The notes under the pieces were generated by a model. The model made no database searches and was not told the origin of the DNA. It worked only from the letters and a program-made list of their open reading frames with translations. 20,011 bases of DNA from Anaerolineales bacterium UBA7227 (GTDB lineage: Bacteria; Chloroflexota; Anaerolineae; Anaerolineales; Villigracilaceae), in contig DKTP01000116.1 in NCBI GenBank assembly GCA_002473085.1, positions 1-20,011 of the forward strand, in the 5' to 3' direction. Below, piece by piece: positions 16,057 to 20,011 of this stretch. The stretch's first letter is position 1; each line of letters starts with the position of its first letter. The position numbers and the translations under genes are program-made.

Positions 16057-17213
16057 GGTTCGACCGTCGCTTTCAGCGGGATGCTCAATCGGATGACGGT
16101 TCCGCCGTTCGGGCGGGCGACGACCTGGAATTCCGCGCCGACCGACTCGGCCCGTTCCCGCATCCCCCGCAGCCCGAAGCGGGCCGCGGCCAGCGGGTCG
16201 GCGGGACGGAAGCCGCAGCCGTCGTCCTGCACCTCGATCCGCGCCTCGCCGTCCTCCTCCCAGGCCGCGATCCTGACGCAGCGCGCCCGCGCGTGTTTGC
16301 GGACGTTGGTCAGCGCCTCCTGCACGATGCGGATCAACTGCACCTGCACATGGGCGGGGAAATCATGCGAAAGTTGCAAATGAGTTTCCACAGTCAGGCC
16401 GCTCAGCGCGGCAAAATTCTCGGCCGCCTGCGCCAGCCAGCCTTCGAGACGGTCGTCGGGGGCGCGGCGCAAATTTTCGATGGCCTGGCGCGCGTCGAGA
16501 TAGGCGTCGCCGAGGGTGCGCGAGGAATTTTTAAGGATGCGCGCGGCCTGTCCCGAATCGCCTTCGGCGAGGAAGTTTTCCGCGCGGCCGATCTCGATCT
16601 TGAGGAAGGCCAGCGTCTGCGCCAATCCATCGTGGATCTCGCGCGCCAGCCGCGCCCGCTCCTGAAGAATGACGCGCGTCTCGGCCTGCGGAAGCGCGCC
16701 CGGTTGGAACCGTCCCGTGTCGGGAATCGAATGCGGCGGCTGGCTGCGCTCCGCCTCCAGCGCGAGGGCGGTCAGAATCGCCGCGTCCGCCAGGAAGCGC
16801 TCGACGGGCGCGTCCAGGTTTGGCTCGGCGGAGAAGACGAAGCTGAACAGTCCCGCTTCGCGGCCGCGGGAGCGCAGGGGCAGGCAGCGGACAAAGCCCG
16901 GTTCGGGCGAGCGCTCGAGCAGGGGACAATCCCCGCCGGAGCGACGCGTTTCGCACACTTTACACGCCTGCCGCCAGGCCGGGCGGGACAGGGCGTCGGC
17001 GTCAAAAGCCGGGACGCGGCCAAACGTCAGCGGAGGCAGCGCGGCCGAGAATTCATCGAAAGGCAGGAACACGCATCCTTCCGCGCCAAGCGTCTCAGAG
17101 CAGACGCGCATGAACGCCCGCAGGCTGGATTCCGCGTCCACGGCTTCGAGCAGGGACGCGGCCAGGGAGAGGCTGGCTTGCAACAACGGTCGGGCGGAGT
17201 CGGATTCGGTCAC
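16053..17213 (-). CDS. GAF-type sensor histidine kinase of the NarX/DegS (HisKA_3) class
   Basis: 386 residues without a clear membrane helix. Residues 10-155 look like a GAF domain, with cysteines C84 and C87 (CKVC), C96 and C110, plus C38 and C47. A coiled segment leads to the HisKA_3 dimerisation domain with phospho-site H194 in RLAREIHDGLAQTLAFLK. The ATPase domain follows: N303 in IVQEALTNVRKHA, DDGCGF and GLRGMRERAESVG. It is a cytoplasmic kinase for the overlapping NarL-like regulator. The CxxC-x8-C group could hold an iron-sulfur cluster or form a disulfide, making it a redox or oxygen sensor; I infer this, and it is not proven. GTG 17213 is the best start, 19 bases after the bcp stop, although its Shine-Dalgarno is poor. 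Confidence 0.9.
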   Translation of the reverse strand: MTESDSARPLLQASLSLAASLLEAVDAESSLRAFMRVCSETLGAEGCVFLPFDEFSAALPPLTFGRVPAFDADALSRPAWRQACKVCETRRSGGDCPLLERSPEPGFVRCLPLRSRGREAGLFSFVFSAEPNLDAPVERFLADAAILTALALEAERSQPPHSIPDTGRFQPGALPQAETRVILQERARLAREIHDGLAQTLAFLKIEIGRAENFLAEGDSGQAARILKNSSRTLGDAYLDARQAIENLRRAPDDRLEGWLAQAAENFAALSGLTVETHLQLSHDFPAHVQVQLIRIVQEALTNVRKHARARCVRIAAWEEDGEARIEVQDDGCGFRPADPLAAARFGLRGMRERAESVGAEFQVVARPNGGTVIRLSIPLKATVEP

Positions 17214-17232
17214 GGCGAGTCGCTTGGGGGTC

Positions 17233-17700
17233 CTACGGAAGCGAGCGGAGGGCTTCGAGGACCTCCGCGCTGTGTTCGGCCGGTCGGACGTTCGCGAAGA
17301 CGCGGGCGATCGTCCCCTGCGCGTCGATCAGGAACGTCGTGCGGAGGACGCCTTCGTATTCGCGTCCCATGAATTTCTTCTTCCCCAAAACTTCGTACAG
17401 TTGGCAGACGCGGCGCTCTTCGTCCGCGAGCAGGGAAAACGGGAGTTGGTATTTGGCTTTGAATTTCGCGTGCGAGCGCGGGCTGTCGGCGCTGACGCCG
17501 AGGATGACGACGCCGGCTTTTTCGTAGGCTGAATAGTCGTCGCGGAAGTTGCAGGCTTCGCGGGTACAGCCGGGCGTATCGTCTTTGGGATAAAAATATA
17601 ACAGGACCGGCCTGCCCCGATAGGCGGAAAGTTTTTGGGGCGCGCCGGTTTCATCGGGCAATTCGAAATCGGGAGCGGGGATTCCGTCTTTCAATGGCAT
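17233..17700 (-). CDS. bcp: Thiol peroxidase of the Bcp/PrxQ peroxiredoxin family
   Basis: 155 residues, the usual family length. The active site reads YPKDDTPGCTREACNFRDDY with peroxidatic C45 and a resolving Cys C50 five residues later, the atypical 2-Cys form of Bcp/PrxQ. LRTTFLID and the central ILGVSADS are also typical. It reduces hydrogen and organic peroxides in the cytoplasm using thioredoxin-type donors. The frame is open upstream, but ATG 17700 has GGAG six bases before it and starts the conserved MPLKDGIPAPDFELPDETG, so I chose it. It is the first gene of a bcp-kinase-regulator unit with its own predicted promoter. Confidence 0.95.
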   Translation of the reverse strand: MPLKDGIPAPDFELPDETGAPQKLSAYRGRPVLLYFYPKDDTPGCTREACNFRDDYSAYEKAGVVILGVSADSPRSHAKFKAKYQLPFSLLADEERRVCQLYEVLGKKKFMGREYEGVLRTTFLIDAQGTIARVFANVRPAEHSAEVLEALRSLP

Positions 17701-17752
17701 GTGATTCTCCAGCAAGTCCCGCGCGGCTGCGTGTTTCGGAAATTTCCCGTCC

Positions 17753-17781
17753 ATTTTAACATGAGCAGGACGGCGGGACAA
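17753..17781 (-). promoter_or_regulatory. Predicted sigma-70 promoter of bcp-kinase-regulator
   Basis: Minus strand: -35 TTGTCC (17776-17781, four of six), a 17-base spacer and -10 TAAAAT (17753-17758, five of six). It starts just after the terminator of the upstream cytochrome gene and gives a leader of about 45 bases. Confidence 0.55.
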
Positions 17782-17787
17782 TAAATC

Positions 17788-17824
17788 AATGCGCCGGGCA
17801 AGGGAAGCCCCGGCCCGGCGCATT
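17788..17824 (-). terminator. Strong stem-loop terminator after the cytochrome c gene
   Basis: AATGCGCCGGGC (17788-17799) and GCCCGGCGCATT (17813-17824) are perfect 12-base arms; a GGG/CCC pair extends the stem within the loop. On the minus strand the stem is followed by GATTTATTG, a weak T-run. It lies 13 bases after the cytochrome stop codon. Confidence 0.75.
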
Positions 17825-17836
17825 CGAGAGCGTTCG

Positions 17837-18241
17837 TTATTTGAGCGTGCGGATGTAGGCGATCACGTCCCAGATCTGTTCGTCTGTGAGAATCCCCTTC
17901 CATCCCACCATGGCGGTGCCTGGCACGCCGGTGTTCACGCGCCAGAACAAATAGTCGTCGCCCACTTCCGGCGCGAACGCGGACAGGTCGCGGGGTTTGG
18001 GATCCAACGCGGCCCCGGCCGGGCCGTCTCCATGCCCCTCGGCGCCGTGACAGGCCGCGCAGTTTGTAGTGAACGCTTCCTTACCGGCGGCCGCGTCGGC
18101 GCCGGCCGGCAGGCTCTTGCCGGCAAAATCCGCAGGGACGGTGGGGTTGGCGGAAACAGGCTGGGGGGTGGGGCTTCCGCCGCAGGCCGCCAGGATGACC
18201 GCGCCCGCGACGAAGACCGCAAGAATGATCAATTTTCTCAT
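17837..18241 (-). CDS. Lipoprotein cytochrome c (single heme, class I)
   Basis: 134 residues. A type II signal peptide (MRKLIILAVFVAGAVILAAC) ends in a lipobox with lipidated Cys20, followed by a Pro/Thr/Gln-rich linker. The heme site is C61-A-A-C64-H65 in NCAACHG, and the likely axial Met is M111 in GTAMVGW. The C-terminal helix is TDEQIWDVIAYIRTLK. It should sit on the outer face of the membrane and carry electrons. The caa3 oxidase nearby is a possible acceptor, though it already has a fused heme c domain. ATG 18241 is preferred because GAGG lies about eight bases upstream; ATG 18247 would almost touch that site. Confidence 0.93.
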   Translation of the reverse strand: MRKLIILAVFVAGAVILAACGGSPTPQPVSANPTVPADFAGKSLPAGADAAAGKEAFTTNCAACHGAEGHGDGPAGAALDPKPRDLSAFAPEVGDDYLFWRVNTGVPGTAMVGWKGILTDEQIWDVIAYIRTLK

Positions 18242-18271
18242 GTTCATACCTCGATAAAGATTTTCTTTCCG

Positions 18272-18296
18272 GGCGGCATTATATCACTATGCCGCC
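18272..18296 (-). promoter_or_regulatory. Extended -10 promoter inside an inverted repeat, upstream of the cytochrome c gene
   Basis: On the minus strand TGATATAAT (18286-18278) is a perfect extended -10 (TG-N-TATAAT). It lies between and partly within perfect 8-base arms GGCGGCAT and ATGCCGCC (18272-18279 and 18289-18296). No good -35 is seen 16-18 bases upstream, as expected for extended -10 promoters. The transcript would begin about 30 bases before ATG 18241. The repeat could be an operator that blocks or assists polymerase. Confidence 0.6.
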
Positions 18297-18385
18297 GGGG
18301 TTGGCGTTCTGCCTTCGACGCGGATCTCTCAATTCGCCGCCGCATCGTCCCGTCTTCGGCGGCGGCCTAAATGATCCTATCCGCA

Positions 18386-18450
18386 AGAATCCGTGAACTC
18401 CGCGTAATCTGTATCCTCAGATCACGAAAACTACGCGTAATCTGCGTTCT
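18386..18450. repeat. Two degenerate tandem copies of a 32-base unit
   Basis: Copies at 18386-18417 and 18419-18450 match at about 23 of 32 positions and share the exact core CGCGTAATCTG with the same spacing (period 33). They are non-coding. The core resembles intergenic repeat remnants seen in other bacteria, but no family can be named from sequence alone. Confidence 0.6.
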
Positions 18451-18494
18451 CTAACGCAAACTTGAAGGTACGCCTGCTGGCGGGCGGCGCCAGG

Positions 18495-18549
18495 GAGAGA
18501 CCGCCTATGGCGCTTTCGTGAAGCGTCGATACTTCAGAAACGGTCTCTC
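18495..18549. repeat. Long inverted repeat with nested hairpin
   Basis: Perfect 9-base arms GAGAGACCG (18495-18503) and CGGTCTCTC (18541-18549) enclose 37 bases that contain a second small hairpin, CGCTT with AAGCG. A further GC-rich hairpin (CGCC-TGCT-GGCG) lies just to the left. It is located 31 bases after the stop of the minus-strand receiver gene and could be the folded 3' end of that transcript or a small RNA. Confidence 0.5.
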
Positions 18550-18580
18550 AGGAAAAAGCCCAATGCCCCACTCAAAGAAA

Positions 18581-18946
18581 TTACACAATCCCGACTTTCT
18601 TCATCGCGGCTTCCAGCGTATCGAAAGCGGCGGGCTTGATAACGACCGCGTTCGCGCCGCCCTGCATCACGCGCTGACGCGTCTCGGGCTGGTCGTCGGA
18701 AGTGATGATGATGACCGGCACCGGCACCAGCCGCGGCTCACGCCGCAGGAAGGCCAGAATCTCGGTGCCGTCCACGCCGGGCATATTGATATCCAGCAGC
18801 ACTACGCGCGGCGTCATACTGCTCAGGGAGGAAATGGCCGGGCTGGCCCCATAGGCTACTCGCGACGGAACGCCCATGATGTCGAGCATCATCTTCAGGG
18901 CGTCGGCGGTCTCGCGGTTATCGTCAATGATGAGGGCTTCAGACAT
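18581..18946 (-). CDS. Stand-alone response regulator receiver (CheY-like)
   Basis: 121 residues, one receiver domain only. The acidic pocket D8/D9 (LIIDDN), phospho-acceptor D52 (VVLLDINMPGVDG), T82 (IIITSDD) and K104 (VVIKPA) are all present, so it should accept a phosphate. With no output domain it must act by protein contact or in a phosphorelay; no kinase is encoded next to it. Shine-Dalgarno GGAG stands seven bases before ATG 18946, inside the end of the upstream gene. The start is one base after the stop of the MoeA-PBP gene, so the two are probably co-translated. Confidence 0.93.
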   Translation of the reverse strand: MSEALIIDDNRETADALKMMLDIMGVPSRVAYGASPAISSLSSMTPRVVLLDINMPGVDGTEILAFLRREPRLVPVPVIIITSDDQPETRQRVMQGGANAVVIKPAAFDTLEAAMKKVGIV

Positions 18947-18947
18947 T

Positions 18948-20011
18948 TCAGTTCTCCAGAATCAATTTGCCCATCTCGGTCACGGTATATCCGGGCAGGG
19001 CGGAAACGGCCTGGCGGAATTTTCCATCCGCCAACACCTCGAACAGCGGCGAGAGAAGTTCGCTTTGCGCGTATGTCGTCGGGATGACCAGATCGTAACG
19101 CTCATGGAACAGCGGCACGAAATCCAGGTCCAGGGCTTGCGCCGCGGCGGGGATTCCCAAACCGCAGTCCGCGCGCCCCGAAGCGACCGCCGCCGCTACG
19201 CCCAAATGGGTATATTCTTCCTGATTGTAGCCGCGAATGGCGTCTGGCGGTATCCCCATTAAGTTCAGTTGATAATCCAGCAGGACGCGCGTCCCCGCGC
19301 CGCGCTGACGGTTCGCGAATCGGACCTCGGGGCGGGCGAGGCTCGCCAGGCCTTTGATTCCCAGCGGGTTTCCGCGCCTCACCATCAGTCCCTGCTCGCG
19401 GTGGACGAGACAGACGAGCCGCACGGGGAGGCCGGGAAGATATTGATGCAACGCGGCCAGGTTGTACTCTCCCGTCGCGGGATCGAGCAGGTGCGAGCCC
19501 GCCAGGTGCGCTTCGCCGCGCTTCAACGCGATCAGCCCGCCCTGCGAGCCGACGTTCGAGGAGACGAACCGACGGTCGCGCTCCGCGAGGAACTGCGCGA
19601 GCAGGTCGAGGATGACGTCGTGCGAGCCGATGCAGAAGATGGTCCTGTCGAGGTCGGAGCGGTCGCGGGTAAGCCGCACGCGCACTTTTTGACCAGCCTC
19701 CGCGCCCTGTTCGCCGCGCGGGATGACCAGCAGCCCGTCCGCGCGGACGAGCGAGGTGATGACGCCCGCCCCGCGCGCCAGCGGCGCGGCGAGCAGTCTC
19801 TCGCCGACGCGTCCCACCGCGACACGGATAAAGTCGTCGTCGCCGAGCGGGGACGTGATCTTGCGCGTGAGCGAGGCCTCCACTTCGGGCGCTTCGAACG
19901 GAGGCCGTCCCAGCCAGAGGGCGAGAAGCGGTTCGACGAAGATGTCCACCGTCAACGCGGCGGAGACGGGGTAGCCGGGGACGCCGATGATGGGTAATTG
20001 GTAATTGGTAA
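18948..20011 (-). CDS. moeA: MoeA-type molybdopterin protein fused to a periplasmic-binding-like domain, N-terminus missing
   Basis: The frame is open to the right edge, so the 5' end lies outside; 353 residues are visible. Near the start stands GVPGYPVS, the counterpart of the GLPGNPVS motif of MoeA (molybdenum insertion into molybdopterin), followed by the rest of the MoeA C-terminal region to about residue 118. From about 122 on comes a PBP-like domain (PF12727 type): FCIGSHDVILDLL, NVGSQGG, HLAGSHLLDP, NRQRGAGTRVLLDYQL and AVASGRADCGLGI, resembling tungstate/molybdate-binding TupA-like folds. No signal peptide can be expected between the domains, so this domain probably senses or binds oxyanion or cofactor in the cytoplasm. 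The fusion is known in Chloroflexota and archaea. TTG or GTG codons near 19943-19955 are internal, not starts. Confidence 0.88.
   Translation of the reverse strand, partial: TNYQLPIIGVPGYPVSAALTVDIFVEPLLALWLGRPPFEAPEVEASLTRKITSPLGDDDFIRVAVGRVGERLLAAPLARGAGVITSLVRADGLLVIPRGEQGAEAGQKVRVRLTRDRSDLDRTIFCIGSHDVILDLLAQFLAERDRRFVSSNVGSQGGLIALKRGEAHLAGSHLLDPATGEYNLAALHQYLPGLPVRLVCLVHREQGLMVRRGNPLGIKGLASLARPEVRFANRQRGAGTRVLLDYQLNLMGIPPDAIRGYNQEEYTHLGVAAAVASGRADCGLGIPAAAQALDLDFVPLFHERYDLVIPTTYAQSELLSPLFEVLADGKFRQAVSALPGYTVTEMGKLILEN
19993..20011. repeat. Heptanucleotide tandem repeat GGTAATT at the right edge
   Basis: GGTAATT occurs at 19993-19999 and 20000-20006, with GGTAA continuing to the last base, about 2.7 copies. 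It lies within the MoeA-PBP reading frame on the other strand, where it reads TNYQL before PIIGVPG. The full length is hidden by the window edge. Confidence 0.7.

Larger units (their letters stand above)
18248..18580. other. Non-coding interval between the cytochrome c and receiver genes
   Basis: No credible gene is seen; open frames here are weak extensions of antisense frames. From left to right it holds the extended -10 promoter and its inverted repeat, an 8-base GC-rich inverted repeat (CGCCGCCG at 18335-18342 with CGGCGGCG at 18357-18364), a pair of degenerate direct repeats (18386-18450), and a nested hairpin region (18495-18549). The interval is the longest gene-free stretch of the window. 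Confidence 0.7.

Noticed and set aside
19943..19955. TTG 19955 as the start of the MoeA-PBP gene
   Set aside because: The conserved MoeA motif GVPGYPVS is encoded upstream in the same frame (19962-19985), so the gene continues past the right edge.

Overview
This window looks like a chromosomal segment of a GC-rich, aerobic-capable bacterium. The gene fusions, the A2-type caa3 oxidase, the GTG starts and the MoeA/periplasmic-binding-protein fusion fit Chloroflexota, probably class Anaerolineae. That placement is inferred from recalled family features, not from a search.

Left part (1-7811, + strand). The 3' end of a primary sigma factor gene (SigA/RpoD) closes with a strong intrinsic terminator. 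Its T-run touches the ATG of the next gene. Five genes for polytopic membrane proteins follow head to tail with ATGA overlaps or short gaps. Two resemble GT-C (PMT/ArnT-like) glycosyltransferases, one is a membrane-anchored alkaline-phosphatase/sulfatase-fold enzyme, and two are unassigned multi-pass proteins, the last visibly AT-richer. Together they look like a surface-glycan or glycolipid assembly operon.

Middle part (7840-15286, - strand, convergent with the first block). This is a compact cytochrome c oxidase locus. In transcription order it holds a degenerate receiver protein, subunit II with a fused cytochrome c (CtaC), an A2-type subunit I (CtaD), a subunit IV-III fusion, a terminator, SCO, a membrane cupredoxin-like protein that has lost part of its copper site, SURF1, and a half-length heme A synthase-like domain fused to heme O synthase (CtaB). 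A good sigma-70-type promoter and a 12-bp palindrome lie upstream of the receiver-like gene.

Right part (15412-20011, - strand). A bcp peroxiredoxin, a GAF-type NarX-like histidine kinase with a cysteine cluster and a NarL-like regulator form an apparent operon with its own promoter. Upstream are a lipoprotein cytochrome c with an extended -10 promoter set inside an inverted repeat, about 340 bases of non-coding DNA with degenerate repeats and nested hairpins, a stand-alone receiver, and a MoeA-PBP fusion cut by the right edge.

Working model (inference): the kinase/regulator pair and the receiver-like protein adjust the caa3 oxidase and its copper and heme assembly factors to redox state, with the lipoprotein cytochrome c as a possible electron carrier. 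No tRNA, rRNA, insertion sequence or CRISPR array was seen.
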